Assembly: GCA_016928415.1 (NCBI GenBank)
Contig: JAFGKU010000150.1
Location: 1-56,610 of the forward strand
Source: Spirochaetales bacterium
Lineage (GTDB): Bacteria > Spirochaetota > Spirochaetia > SZUA-6 > JAFGRV01
DNA length: 56,610 nucleotides
Reading direction: 5' to 3'
Shown here: piece by piece, positions 19,701 through 30,000 of the stretch
Layout of the letters: every line of letters begins with the position of its first letter
How positions within the stretch are numbered: position 1 is the first letter of the stretch
Made by a program: the position numbers and the translations under genes
The notes under the pieces: model-generated
What the model was told of the DNA's origin: nothing
Database searches by the model: none
Seen by the model: only the letters and a program-made list of their open reading frames with translations

Positions 19701-22214
19701 CAGCTCGAAATTCTCGGTTCTGCCCTTTCTGGGTTCGGGCAGCAGGGGGACAACCAGGCTCCTGTCTCCGGGACCGAGGTTTTTCATTGCTATACCGCTT
19801 AAATTCTGCGCCGGCCCCACCTCGATAAACAGGTTATCCGGATTTGCGGACAGTTTTTCAAACCCTTGTTGGAAAAGTACCGGTTGACGCATCTGTTCCG
19901 CCCAATAAGAAGGCGTCATTATTTCCTCATCCCTGGCCCAGTCACCCGTGAGGTTGGAGATATAACGCATTGACGGTTTTTTAAACGTCACGCTTTCTAA
20001 AACAGACTTGAATTCATCAATTATATCATCAACCATATCCGAATGTCCCGCCCGCTTAACAGGCAGTTTTACATAGCCGGTCTTTTTTTCATTCAACAAA
20101 GCGCATAACCTTTCAACCGCTTCCACCGGCCCGGATACAAAACACCGGTTAGGCGCATTAACCGCGGCAATATAAAGCGGCCTTTCGATTATGGACGATA
20201 ATTCCTTTTCCGGGAGAAGGACACTGACCATACTCCCCTCTTTAACCTTCTCAAAAAGTTTACCCCGGGCAATAATGATTTTAGCGGCATCTTCAAGCGA
20301 AAAAACCCCCGCCAGGCAGGCCGCGGCGTATTCCCCAAAGCTGTGACCGATGGCCGCCACAGGCTTGATACCCCATTCCATGAGCATTTGGGCCAATGCG
20401 TATTCAAATATAAAAAGAAACGGGAATCCGTAAGCCGGCGTCCTTAATTTCTTTAAAAAAGCGGGCTCGATGTTCCCGGTAAAACAGGCGTCAACCAAAT
20501 TAAATCCAAGATGTTTCTCAAAAACCGCCGAACATTCATCGATGAAATTTTTAAAGGCGGGTTCCTCCCCATACAAATTTCCCCCCATTTCATTATAACC
20601 GGCGCCCGCTCCAGGAAACATGAATACGGCATTTCTATTTTCCCTTGATACATTATGCATGAACACCTGTCTTGATCCCTTACCTTCAAGCCCGTTAACC
20701 AGGCTTTCCTGTGTGTCGCCCACAAAAGACATCCTGTAATTGAATGGCCTCCTGCCAACCTGCAGGGTATAAGCCGCATCGGCAAAGCTGATATCCGGAT
20801 TATTCCTGAAATAATCCAGAAAATTCTTTCTTTGCGCATCCAGTGTCTTTTCCGATTTAGCCGACAACAAAAACAGGTTATATTTACGTTTTTTTTCCGT
20901 TTCCCGGGGAGGCGGCGGTTCCTGCAGGATAACATGGGCATTGGTTCCCCCGAAGCCGAAGGAACTGACACTGGCTACACGGGGTGCATTCTCTTCATCC
21001 CACAAAACCGGTTCAGTCGGTACGTAGAAAGGGCTTTCGTCAAAGTTAATATTCGGATTGGGCGTTTGAAAATGCAGGTTTGGGGGAATGATACCGTGCT
21101 TAACCACCAGGGCGGCCTTGATGACGCCGGCGACACCCGAAGCATTGTCCACATGGCCTATATTGGCTTTTAAGGCACCCAGGGCACAGAATCCTTTTTT
21201 ATCCGTTCTTTTTCGGAAAGCCCTGCTTAAAGCCTGGACTTCAATAGGATCACCATGTGAAGTTCCCGTACCATGGGTTTCGACATACCGGATATGGTTG
21301 ACATCCACGCCAGCGACATCCAATGCGCTGAGAATAACACGGCTTTGCCCCTCAATTCCCGGCGCACTGTACCCTATTTTCTCGGAACCGTCGTTATTTA
21401 CGGCGGACCCTTTGATCACGGCGTATATATGGTCACCGTCCCGCATGGCATCGGTCAGGCGTTTTAATACCACGAGCCCGGCGCCGCTGCCACCCACCAT
21501 GCCGTCCGCCCTGGCGTCAAAGGCCTTGCATTTACCATCGGGAGCACACACGCCCTCCTGAATGAAATACCCCTTCTGATACGGTTCAATGGTCACACCA
21601 CCTGCCAGCGCCATATCCGATTCATAGCCTAAAAGACTTTGAACGGCCAGATGAACGGCCACCAGAGAAGTGGAACAGGCCGTCTGAACGGTGATACTCG
21701 GCCCTTTTAAATTCAATTTATAAGCCACACGTGTCGTAAGAGCATGCCCTAAATTAAGACGAATCAGGTGTAAATCCTCCAAAGAATCCCTGAAATGGTT
21801 AAAATAAAGATGCCATAAATAATAATGCGTACTTATCCCGCCGAATATGCCTATCAATCCATTATAACCGGCAGGATCATAGCCCGCATCCTCCAAAGCT
21901 TTCCAGGAAGTTTCCAGAAACAATCTATGCTGCGGGTCCATGATTTTGGCTTCCCCGGCGGTAATGTCAAAAAACGGGGCATCAAAGTATTCTCCCCCTT
22001 CGATTTCGCCGAAGGCCTTCACGACATGGGGATTTTTCACAATGTCAGGATCATATCCGGCCTGTAATAAATCGTTTTCATTAAAGGCAGAAATGCCGTT
22101 GACACTATTCTTTAAATTTTCCCAAAATTGCCCGACACTATCCGCTCCCGGGAGCTTGCAGGCCATGCCAATCACGGCTATATCAAGTTCGGAATAACGA
22201 TCGTTAGTTTGCAT
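16761..22214 (-). CDS. Type I PKS module: KS - AT - (KR-like remnant) - C-methyltransferase - ACP
   Basis: An 1817-aa polyketide synthase module. KS (about 10-430) is intact: TACSTSL, ETHGTGTSHGDP, KANIGHVDN. The AT (about 525-830) has FPGAGAGYNEMG and the active serine in GHSFGEYAAA; its specificity segment reads KRAGHS, an xAGH type associated with ethylmalonyl-CoA use instead of HAFH or YASH, though such variants are not fully reliable. A long region (about 870-1230) looks like the structural half of a KR without a GGxGxxG site. A methyltransferase (about 1290-1540) has ILEVGAGTGTATDE and FNVIHATENV, expected to methylate the alpha carbon. About 150 residues of unclear nature precede the ACP (NFGADSLLAL). 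No ketoreductase is active here, so the beta-keto group should remain. The gene follows the C-A-T and radical SAM genes. Confidence 0.86.
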   Translation of the reverse strand: MQTNDRYSELDIAVIGMACKLPGADSVGQFWENLKNSVNGISAFNENDLLQAGYDPDIVKNPHVVKAFGEIEGGEYFDAPFFDITAGEAKIMDPQHRLFLETSWKALEDAGYDPAGYNGLIGIFGGISTHYYLWHLYFNHFRDSLEDLHLIRLNLGHALTTRVAYKLNLKGPSITVQTACSTSLVAVHLAVQSLLGYESDMALAGGVTIEPYQKGYFIQEGVCAPDGKCKAFDARADGMVGGSGAGLVVLKRLTDAMRDGDHIYAVIKGSAVNNDGSEKIGYSAPGIEGQSRVILSALDVAGVDVNHIRYVETHGTGTSHGDPIEVQALSRAFRKRTDKKGFCALGALKANIGHVDNASGVAGVIKAALVVKHGIIPPNLHFQTPNPNINFDESPFYVPTEPVLWDEENAPRVASVSSFGFGGTNAHVILQEPPPPRETEKKRKYNLFLLSAKSEKTLDAQRKNFLDYFRNNPDISFADAAYTLQVGRRPFNYRMSFVGDTQESLVNGLEGKGSRQVFMHNVSRENRNAVFMFPGAGAGYNEMGGNLYGEEPAFKNFIDECSAVFEKHLGFNLVDACFTGNIEPAFLKKLRTPAYGFPFLFIFEYALAQMLMEWGIKPVAAIGHSFGEYAAACLAGVFSLEDAAKIIIARGKLFEKVKEGSMVSVLLPEKELSSIIERPLYIAAVNAPNRCFVSGPVEAVERLCALLNEKKTGYVKLPVKRAGHSDMVDDIIDEFKSVLESVTFKKPSMRYISNLTGDWARDEEIMTPSYWAEQMRQPVLFQQGFEKLSANPDNLFIEVGPAQNLSGIAMKNLGPGDRSLVVPLLPEPRKGRTENFELLFALGKIWAMGVEVDWKKYHYEKRRRVSLPTYPFDRQRYWLGLPHFVRKESDVRESEWSNKSNNDFYTVSWTRACGQLKYNNAKTQSHCLIFADNRGYAPEFLKTMGQPSGKITLVKKGRETACKNSGNEFIIDPGKEAGFAELYRYCRDRNVLPCNVVSFWEMDDEKYDKSNFHGFLSKFDSTDCEGVWNITENFFLVTGNENPGAGTRAFKGKTHLNLFHIDIDGIKCIQGGAVLREILSEKPCTAVAYRNGFRWEKQLQPICSPAGEIRSKRFLIKGGSLSVPLLRSLADIKDCRVVLWDENLPDIDTWEDWEGDEPAGKSLVRDYIVFDLEKNGREIRDCLKNIDGKKGINDYSGLEDTLEQLAVSYILEFLLHYLPVKKGLCLTSQQLEKDLHIIGEYRPFISVFLKALEKNGIVGVNNGEIVFLKDAGETEKSEVIRARAAEMYPGFQSLIDFFEMCVKQYHAIFSGQISAQHVLYPEGNPQMVHSLYDDLKRVNVRGREYIRLAGRVIQMAAVQSRKPLKILEVGAGTGTATDEILPFIKGLDIEYRYTDIGMAFVQEARKKYDDFRFSHGLLDISKDPVSQGFEPESFDVIISFNVIHATENVEQAMDNVKKLLAPNGLFLLMESFLERPWVSMMAGLFKGWMNFIDDPLRKDGPLMPAKDWEGVLHKAGFQNIIGLPDHRSEENADFGLFITQNTMGIAERKGKWIEQTRDKIKTLLSLQKNGLEINLHNGPFSEELKITDLPVIDKGFDHILFNMERDEDFRLLEVIGQSIKTGGKGTLFSLRELSIEPSFEELLVDSMNGRHGKVNWKFIGFGRDFLGLGDTEQVKLLKGALAVDSVSQVLINNKGRESGGTGTGAEKRQTGDVLSETEKKLVAICDKVLGISQMKVDDDFFNFGADSLLALQLLARIRSKFNVNVPVKVLYEYPTIRELSAYIEKNTGNGKEETVDTIACLKRGNGNLSDLMAELVE

Positions 22215-22306
22215 TATGAAACACCTCTTATAATAATTTTTCTATGTTTACTAAATCCGGAAACCCGTTAACATTAAAAGCTGTTTTTGTTACGGGGTTA
22301 TTGACC

Positions 22307-23638
22307 TCAATGATCAAACAGGTTTATAACGATTCCCTTATATTTATCCGTAATTTTTTTTCTTTCAGCCATTGAAAGGCGTGGATGAACGGCCTGCAGG
22401 ATTTTTTGGTCCCTGACCCAAAGGGGATCATCATAGATATCAGCGTGAAAATTAAAGCCATATTTATTCAGGTTGTCGCTTAAATTCGATTTCAAGGGGA
22501 GCCACCAATAAACGAATAACGCCAACGCGTATTTATCCTCCAACTCAAGGGCATACTCAATTGTTTTAACGCAATCCGTGTAAGTCTCCCAGGGAAATCC
22601 TATAATAAAGGAGAGAAATACTTTTTTTGAAAGATTTCTCTTTTGTAGTTTATCAAGACCCTCTTCTATGTCCTTAATTGTAAATCCCTTTTTGATTTCA
22701 AGAAGACCATCATCATAACCGCATTCAACCCCAATCTGAATCGTACTTACCTTATCTTCAATTTCAGCCAGGGCATCGATAAGCGGGTCATTTTTCAGAA
22801 AATCGGTAATTCGGGCCTCAAAGTTAATTTTAAACTCCGTATCGATTTTTTTGAATCCTTTGAAAATTTCAATGGCGCGGGAAGGATTACCGGTAAAAAT
22901 ATCATCGGTGAAAAGAATAGCCTTTGATTTTATTTTCTCATTAAGATGTCTTTGGGCGGAATCCACACGCCGCAATGTTTCCCGGGCGGAAAGGCCGCGC
23001 CATTGTTTTTTGTAAAATATCGAACAAAAACTGCAATGAAACGGGCATCCCCGAGAGGTCTCCACCGGCAGATTGTAATAAACATTCTGCGGCATTAAAT
23101 CGTAGGCCGGCACACCGTAATCCTTCAGGCATTCCCCCGTTGTCATGGGATTATGCACCTGCCGTCCATTGTCGCGATAGCTGAGGTTGGGGACATCCTT
23201 TAATTCACCCTTTCCCGTCAGGGCATCCATTAAGGCAAGGAGAGGTATTTCCCCGTCACCCCTGATCACCATATCCGCATTCGTTTTATTTAACACACAT
23301 TCAGGAAAAAACGAGGGATAAATTCCGCCGCAAACAATCGAAGGGCTTTCCCTGCGTCTTTTTACCAGATCAATAAAGGATTTTGCCATACCCCAGGTGA
23401 CACAATTAATGGATATGCCAACGGCATCATAGCCGGAAACAAGATTATCCACCGCCTCTTCGTTCCAATGCCCATCTATCATGCACGTCTCTAAAATGGC
23501 GGGGTCACATACATCGGCATTGTATCCGGCCGAGCGCAATACTCCGGCCAACAGATAAATATTCAACGGCGGCGCCAGTTTGAAGGCCAGCTTTTTGGCA
23601 TCGGGATGCGGGGGTACTGCCAGTAAAAGTATTTTCAC
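22307..23638 (-). CDS. B12-binding radical SAM protein (divergent type)
   Basis: A 443-aa protein with an N-terminal B12-type domain (opening MKILLLAVPPHP; VCGGIYPSFFPE; IRGDGEIP) and a radical SAM domain with C198, C202 and C205 in SRGCPFHCSFC. LFTDDIF and IGFPWET are further family segments. It is clearly less similar to the three related copies in the operon and has a different C-terminal part, so it likely acts on another substrate. The start codon is GTG at 23638, overlapping the stop of the C-A-T gene by four bases (GTGA) with GGGGG upstream, which implies translational coupling. Its placement between NRPS and PKS genes suggests action on a carrier-bound intermediate or the final product; that is inference. 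Confidence 0.86.
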   Translation of the reverse strand: MKILLLAVPPHPDAKKLAFKLAPPLNIYLLAGVLRSAGYNADVCDPAILETCMIDGHWNEEAVDNLVSGYDAVGISINCVTWGMAKSFIDLVKRRRESPSIVCGGIYPSFFPECVLNKTNADMVIRGDGEIPLLALMDALTGKGELKDVPNLSYRDNGRQVHNPMTTGECLKDYGVPAYDLMPQNVYYNLPVETSRGCPFHCSFCSIFYKKQWRGLSARETLRRVDSAQRHLNEKIKSKAILFTDDIFTGNPSRAIEIFKGFKKIDTEFKINFEARITDFLKNDPLIDALAEIEDKVSTIQIGVECGYDDGLLEIKKGFTIKDIEEGLDKLQKRNLSKKVFLSFIIGFPWETYTDCVKTIEYALELEDKYALALFVYWWLPLKSNLSDNLNKYGFNFHADIYDDPLWVRDQKILQAVHPRLSMAERKKITDKYKGIVINLFDH

Positions 23639-26600
23639 GCATCCCCCAATTTATTCTGCATATGTCTTTTCCTTTTTAATGCCATCTCACGCCTGTTCCC
23701 TTTTACTTCCCTCTCCGTTGCCAGGACCAAAGATGCCTCTTTATCGTCTTTCCCGGCGAGATATTGGGCAAGCGTCTTAACCGATGGATATTCAAATAAT
23801 TCAAGAATACCAATTTCCACCTGCAATTTCTGTTCAATGCTCCTTCTGACCCTGTATAAAAGAAGTGAATGACCTCCCAGATCAAAGAAATTATCTGAAA
23901 GCCTGACCCGGTCGACCTTCAATACTTCCTTCCAGATGTTTATAATTTCATCCTGTATTCTGGTTAAAGGTTCCGTTTGACCTGTTTCAGCGGTTTGCCG
24001 CTGCTGCTTTGGTTCAGGCAGGGCGTTACGGTCAATTTTTCCATTATCATTTAGCGGGAAGGCCGTCATGGGCACCCATGCGGACGGTACCATATAATCC
24101 GGTAAAAAATCCCTGGCGTCGGCGACAATCTTTTCCGTATTGCCGCCATTTTTTTTAGACGGTACAAAATAGGCAATAAGTCTATTATCCCCGCCGGTAT
24201 TTTTCTTATGAAGGACTACCGCCTGTTCAATTGATTCATGGCTGTTTAAGAAGGACTCTATTTCACCCAATTCCACCCTGACACCCCTCACCTTTATCTG
24301 CGAATCCATTCTTCCAAGGTAGACAATGGAACCGTCAGGTAAATACCGGCCCCTGTCACCCGTTCTGTAGGCACGGATTTCGCCCTGTCCTTCCATCGTC
24401 AAATTAAGGAATCTTTCTTCATTAAGCCCGGGGCGGTTTAAATATCCCCTGCTGAGCCCGGCTCCACTGACGTAAATTTCCCCGTTGACTCCGATAGGAA
24501 CCTGCCTGAAATGTTTATCCAGGATATATATTCCAACATTGGCCAAAGGCTTGCCTATCGGCACCGGACCCGCTTCATTGGCTTTACACATGTGGTAGGT
24601 GGAAGTAATGGTGGCCTCGGCAGGACCATAAAAATTATAAAGTTTTACGCCGTATTCACTTAAAATCCTGTCCCTGAGCTCCCGTACCAGTTCCTCTCCG
24701 CCGCTGAGAATCGTTTGCAGGTTGCGGCAGGCTTTCAGGCACCCTTCATCGACAAATACCTTCAACATGGAAGGTACAAAATTACATACCCTGACGTTCC
24801 TGCTCTTGATGCAATCCGCTAGGGCAAACGGGTCCGTATGCTCCCCCGGAGGAAGTATAACAAGTCTTGCACCGGAATAAAAAGCCCAAAAAAGTTCCCT
24901 GATGGAAACATCGAAGGATAGGGGCGTTTTCAATATTATTGACGCTTCTCCATCAAGCGGGAAATTCGTGTTGAGCCAGTTGAAATAATTAAAAAGATTT
25001 TGATGCGTGACCAGAATGCCTTTTGGATTACCCGTGGAACCGGAAGTATAGATGATATAGGCAACATTATCGGGCGAAATCGACACACCCGGATCATCCC
25101 CGCATGGATTGGCCTTAAGCTCATTTTCCACGCAGGCAAACGTGTCTGTGTTTTCTTCGGGAAGCTTGGAATATAAAGACCCGGATGTCAAAATGATTTT
25201 AGGGTTAACATCGTTTATCATAAAAGACAGTCTTTTTTTGGGCAACGACGTTTCAAGGGGAAAATACACTCCCCCTATCCTTAATACAGCCAGCACGGCT
25301 ATACACAATTCAAAAGAACGATCAAGGAAAATACCCACGGGATCTCCTTTAGAGACTCCCAGATCGGACAGCCTGTGGCAAAGCCCGTTTACCTTTTCAT
25401 TCAGTTCTTTATACGTAATACCGGTACCGGAAAATTCAAGGGCCATGTTATCGGGAACCCGGGATGCCTGTTCCCGTAAAGTGTCCGGCATGGATTTAAA
25501 GTCACCCCATTGCCGTGCCGTATTATTCGCCTCAATGACGGCCCGATTGCTGTTTTTCAGTAACGCAAGCGATATGTCCTTTAAAGTGAGGGAAATATCG
25601 GTTGTTATTATTTCCAATACCGCCAGATAACTGGTTATTAATGTCTCTATAAAAACGGGTGCATACATTTCTGTCGTATAGCGAACTAGACCTTCCATAC
25701 CGTTCTCACCATTAATCAGCATAAAGGACAGACGGGAAACAGCGGTTTTAAAATAAAGCCGTGCCGGGGAAATATGCAGGTTATTTATCGAATACGCTTT
25801 TCTATCGGCGCTCTCTATATAGTTGAACGCGATGTTATTGGCGATTAATTTGTGAAAATCCATACGTTTTCTGAGAATGCCGGACAACTTCTGCGGGGAA
25901 ATATCCCTATGGGAAAGGACCTCAAGAACGGTATTTTTTACCATACCAAGAAAATCCCTGAACGTATAATCCTGCCTTAATCGAACCCTGAGCAGAAGTA
26001 TCGTTAACATATATCCCATCAGGCTCTCCGTTTCACTCCAGCGCCTGTCGGAGAAGGGAGAAGTTACAATCAGGTCTTCCTGCCTTGAAAAAAGGTAAAG
26101 CACGATATAATAGGCGGCGAGTAACAATGTAAAAACGGTGGTATTTTCCCCGCCGGCAATTTCGTGGAGCCTGGATTTTATCTGCGGTGAAATGGAAAAT
26201 CCGGTTATTTCTCCGGCAAAGGGATTTACGCTTTTTTGCGTGTCCGCGGGCAGGATTACTTCAGAAACGTCTCCAGTCAGCGCCTCATCCCAGAAAACGA
26301 TATTTTCCCTGATTTTTTCATCGGTCCATTGCTTTCTCTGCCAGGTGGAAAAATCAGAAAAGCGGATGGGGCATTCCGGATGATCCGCCTTTTTTCCCGT
26401 AACGATTTCTTCATAATAGGCCACAAGGTCCCTGATGAATATATCCAGAGCCTGTTCGTCGCCAATGATGTGATGCATGGTGATGACCAGGGAAAATTCG
26501 GTTTGACTTTTCACTATGAGCAGACACCTGAGCAAGCGGCCTTTTTCAAGATCAAAGGGGGCAAGGTGTTCCTTTTCCAGAAGTTCGTCAAAAAGACGTT

Positions 26601-27003
26601 TTTTCTGTTCCCCGGTTTTATCGCATAAATCATGGCTTCGGAAAGGATTATATGGATCATCTTGAACATCCTGCAGTACGGTTCCCTCGTGCAACACATA
26701 CCGGCTACGGAGCACTTCATGCCTTTCTATAACCTTCTGTATGCTTTTCTCAAGCGCCGATACATCCAAAGGTCCCGAGATATCTATAATACCCGTCCCA
26801 TTGTACCTTGGACTGTCCGGGTCCGCCTGCCACTCAAAAAACAATCCTTCCTGGGCTAAAGTAACGACATTGGGTGTACCGGGCTCCTTTACGGGAATGG
26901 TTCCTTTGGTGGAAAGCACATTCTTTTTCTCAAGTAAATTTTGAATAAATTGGGCTTTTTTCCCCTGGGGTAAGTTTTTAAATCTATCAATTAAATCACT
27001 CAT
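23635..27003 (-). CDS. NRPS module C - A - T, substrate unassigned
   Basis: An 1122-aa single module. The N-terminal helix (about 1-35) resembles linker helices seen before C domains. The C domain (about 40-480) has MHHIIGDE, with glutamate in place of the usual glycine after HHxxxD. The A domain (about 490-990) is complete: YTSGSTGNPKG, FYGPAEAT, YRTGD, GRMDSQIKVRGVRVELGEIE and NDNGKIDRNAL. By eye the specificity residues read D-V-R-N-I-S-F-I-T-K; I do not recognise this code. The aspartate at the amine-binding position implies an alpha-amino acid, and the arginine in the pocket could favour an acidic side chain (inference). The T domain has DLGGHSLLL. A basic tail of about 40 residues ends the protein. 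It should act after the Cys module encoded upstream. Confidence 0.9.
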   Translation of the reverse strand: MSDLIDRFKNLPQGKKAQFIQNLLEKKNVLSTKGTIPVKEPGTPNVVTLAQEGLFFEWQADPDSPRYNGTGIIDISGPLDVSALEKSIQKVIERHEVLRSRYVLHEGTVLQDVQDDPYNPFRSHDLCDKTGEQKKRLFDELLEKEHLAPFDLEKGRLLRCLLIVKSQTEFSLVITMHHIIGDEQALDIFIRDLVAYYEEIVTGKKADHPECPIRFSDFSTWQRKQWTDEKIRENIVFWDEALTGDVSEVILPADTQKSVNPFAGEITGFSISPQIKSRLHEIAGGENTTVFTLLLAAYYIVLYLFSRQEDLIVTSPFSDRRWSETESLMGYMLTILLLRVRLRQDYTFRDFLGMVKNTVLEVLSHRDISPQKLSGILRKRMDFHKLIANNIAFNYIESADRKAYSINNLHISPARLYFKTAVSRLSFMLINGENGMEGLVRYTTEMYAPVFIETLITSYLAVLEIITTDISLTLKDISLALLKNSNRAVIEANNTARQWGDFKSMPDTLREQASRVPDNMALEFSGTGITYKELNEKVNGLCHRLSDLGVSKGDPVGIFLDRSFELCIAVLAVLRIGGVYFPLETSLPKKRLSFMINDVNPKIILTSGSLYSKLPEENTDTFACVENELKANPCGDDPGVSISPDNVAYIIYTSGSTGNPKGILVTHQNLFNYFNWLNTNFPLDGEASIILKTPLSFDVSIRELFWAFYSGARLVILPPGEHTDPFALADCIKSRNVRVCNFVPSMLKVFVDEGCLKACRNLQTILSGGEELVRELRDRILSEYGVKLYNFYGPAEATITSTYHMCKANEAGPVPIGKPLANVGIYILDKHFRQVPIGVNGEIYVSGAGLSRGYLNRPGLNEERFLNLTMEGQGEIRAYRTGDRGRYLPDGSIVYLGRMDSQIKVRGVRVELGEIESFLNSHESIEQAVVLHKKNTGGDNRLIAYFVPSKKNGGNTEKIVADARDFLPDYMVPSAWVPMTAFPLNDNGKIDRNALPEPKQQRQTAETGQTEPLTRIQDEIINIWKEVLKVDRVRLSDNFFDLGGHSLLLYRVRRSIEQKLQVEIGILELFEYPSVKTLAQYLAGKDDKEASLVLATEREVKGNRREMALKRKRHMQNKLGDA

Positions 27004-27060
27004 ATTTCCTCATTTCAGACTGTAGAAGTAACGGACAGGGACCGCTCTTTGTCATTTGCC

Positions 27061-30000
27061 TCAGGACCTCCCGGCTTCCATTTCTTCCAAGGCAGTTTCC
27101 ATTTCTTCGGTGTCCCCGCTTTCTATCCATCTTCCCACAATAAATTCCGACCATCCCGCTATGTTGGGAGTTTTAAAAAACCTGGCAATGGGTATTTCAA
27201 CCTGAAACAGGTCCCTTAATTTCGCGATCAAACGAATGGCAAGTATGGAATTCCCGCCGGAAGTAAAAAAATTGTCAAAGACGCCCATAATTTTTTTATC
27301 AAGAATTTCACAACACAAATCGCATATGTTTTTTTCAACGGGGTCACGAGGCGCAACGGGTTCCCCGCCTTGTTCGGTTTGGATGCCATCCATTTGAAGC
27401 AGTTTTTTTCGATCCACTTTCCCGTTGGCATTGAGGGGAAGCCGGTCAATCCGGACATAGGAATCGGGAACCATATAATTCGGAAGCTTGCCTTGAAGAT
27501 ACTTAGCCAGATTTTCTTCCTTAATTACAGCACCTTCCTCAGGTATATAAAAAATCACCAATTTTTTCTGACCGGACGGATATTCCTTAACAACAACGGC
27601 ACATTGTCTTATTGTGCCCAAGGACTGCATGGTATTCTCAATTTCCCCAAGCTCTATTCTATACCCGGCAATTTTGACCTGGAAATCCTTTCTGCCAAGG
27701 ATTTCTATATTGCCGTCCGGCAAATAACGTCCCATATCCCCGGTACGGTACAGGCGTTCACCCGTTTTGGGATGCGAGAAAAAACTGTTATTTGTTTTTT
27801 CCCTGTCGTTCCAATACCCCAATGCCAGCCCAATGCCGCTTATGTAAATTTCGCCGGGGACCCAATCAGGACACGGCTCCAGGTCGTCATTCAGTATGCT
27901 GAATCTTTGATTGGTTAAAGGTTTCCCATAGGGAATGCTTTTCCAATCCGTCTTTACCTTTTCCACAATATAGAAAATGGACCAGATGGAAGCCTCCGTG
28001 GCTCCGCCCAGACTGATGATCCGGCACGATGGGTTCATCACCCGTATTTTATCAGGTAAATCTATGGGAATCCAATCACCGCTCATTAATGCAAGCCTGA
28101 AAAAGGCGGGCAGGTTCTGTCCGGCTCCGGACAGGTAAGTGACGTACATTTCCATCAAGGCGGGGACCGTATTCCAGACAGTAACTTCGTTTTTTACTAC
28201 AAGATCATGCCATGCCTTGGGATTTTTGCCCTCGGCGTGGTGAGGAAGAACAATCCCGCCCCCCACCGCGAGCAGACCGAATATATCATACACGGAAAGG
28301 TCAAAACTCAGGGAAGACAGGGCCAAAACCCTGTCCCCGCTTCCCACACTGAACCGGTTATTGATGTCGTGAATGGTATTGACGGCACCCCTGTGACTTA
28401 TCATGACACCCTTGGGCCTGCCGGATGAACCGGATGTGTATATGACATAAGCCAGATCATCGAATGCTTGACGGCATTCCCTCGGACGCAGGGCGACATC
28501 AGACACCTGTATATCATCAACCATAAAGACCTGAATGTCTTCCGGCCATGTCAATTCCTTAAAAACCCGTGACTGGGTGAACACGAAACGAACCTTTCCG
28601 TCTTGAAGAAGGTAACGGATCCTTTCTTCCGGAAGATTGCCGTCAATGGGAAGATAGGCAGCCCCTGAAAACAGTATGCCGAGTGCACCGGCGATCTGTT
28701 CCCAGCCCTTTTCCATTACGATGGCGACCAGCTCATTGCACTCGACCCCGCCGCTTTCCAGTAATGTAGAGACGGCCGACGCATGATTGTACAATTCCCT
28801 GTAGGTCATCTCCCGATCGGCCGTAATGATCGCCTTTTTTTCGGGATATTTTACGGCGCTTTCCACAAAAAGTTCATGGAGGCATTTTTCAGGACACGGG
28901 CCATCCGTATCGTTTGCCTCGATGCGCCGGCTGAAATCAGTTCCGGTATATAATCCTTTAAGAGGATTGTCCCACGGTAATTCCTCTCCCGCGAGTCTTT
29001 CTATCAGTTTCTCATATGCGGCAAGCATATTATCCATCATGTTTTCCGGAAAAAGGTCATCCAGATAGTCCCAGTTGATATAGGCCTCCCCACGGTATTC
29101 ATGGACAATGGCATCCAGCCATACCTGTGAGGATTGCGTGATCCATGACACAACCTCAAACTCCGGATCCAGAAAATTCGTATTCAAGACGCTGGTAAAC
29201 ACAATAGTGAAAAGCGCGTTCTCCTTATGGCGGGAAAGCTCCCGGAGGATATCAATTCCACTTACATAATTGTATTGAAGGTCCTGCCAGAGCTGCTTTT
29301 GGATTTCAGTGGCCATCCGGGCAAAGGATAAACCCGTTTTTTTATTGACCTCCAATAACAGGATGGACCCGAATTGGCCTACCATGTCATTCACTTCCGG
29401 ATGAAAGGGAATCCGGTTAAACAGGGGAAGGTTCACAATAAAATGCCTGTCTTCACACCACAAGGCCAGCACTTCGGCAAAAGCGGTGATAAGCAGGGTG
29501 GTTGGCGTAACGGAAATTTTAGCGGCCTTATCCCGTATTGTCTCCCACATCGACGCGCCGATTTTAAAGCCTATCCGTTTAATAACCGGATTCTCAAGCG
29601 AAGACGGGTGTACCCTTACAGGCAACCGCGGCGCGGACGGAAAAGCCTCAAGCCGGGATTTCCAGTAATCCATCGATTGTCTGTATTTATTCGTTTCCTT
29701 AAATTTTAAAAAAGCGAACACGTAATCCCTGAAAGAAACGGTAAAAGGATTCAAATCATTGCTTTGATTCCGGTAAAATTTCTTGAAATCTTCCATAAGT
29801 ATTGTCTGGCTTAATCCGTCTATAATCAAAAAATCATAATGTATGTGGACACGGGTGACATTATTGTTGACTATACTCAATTTAACATCAAACAAAGGAT
29901 ACCTGTCAGGCTTCAGCATGCGGTTGCACATGCCGTTTTTTAATCCGACAAGGTGCCTTTCAATTTCAAAATTATCTTTACCCGATAAATCGAAAATTTC

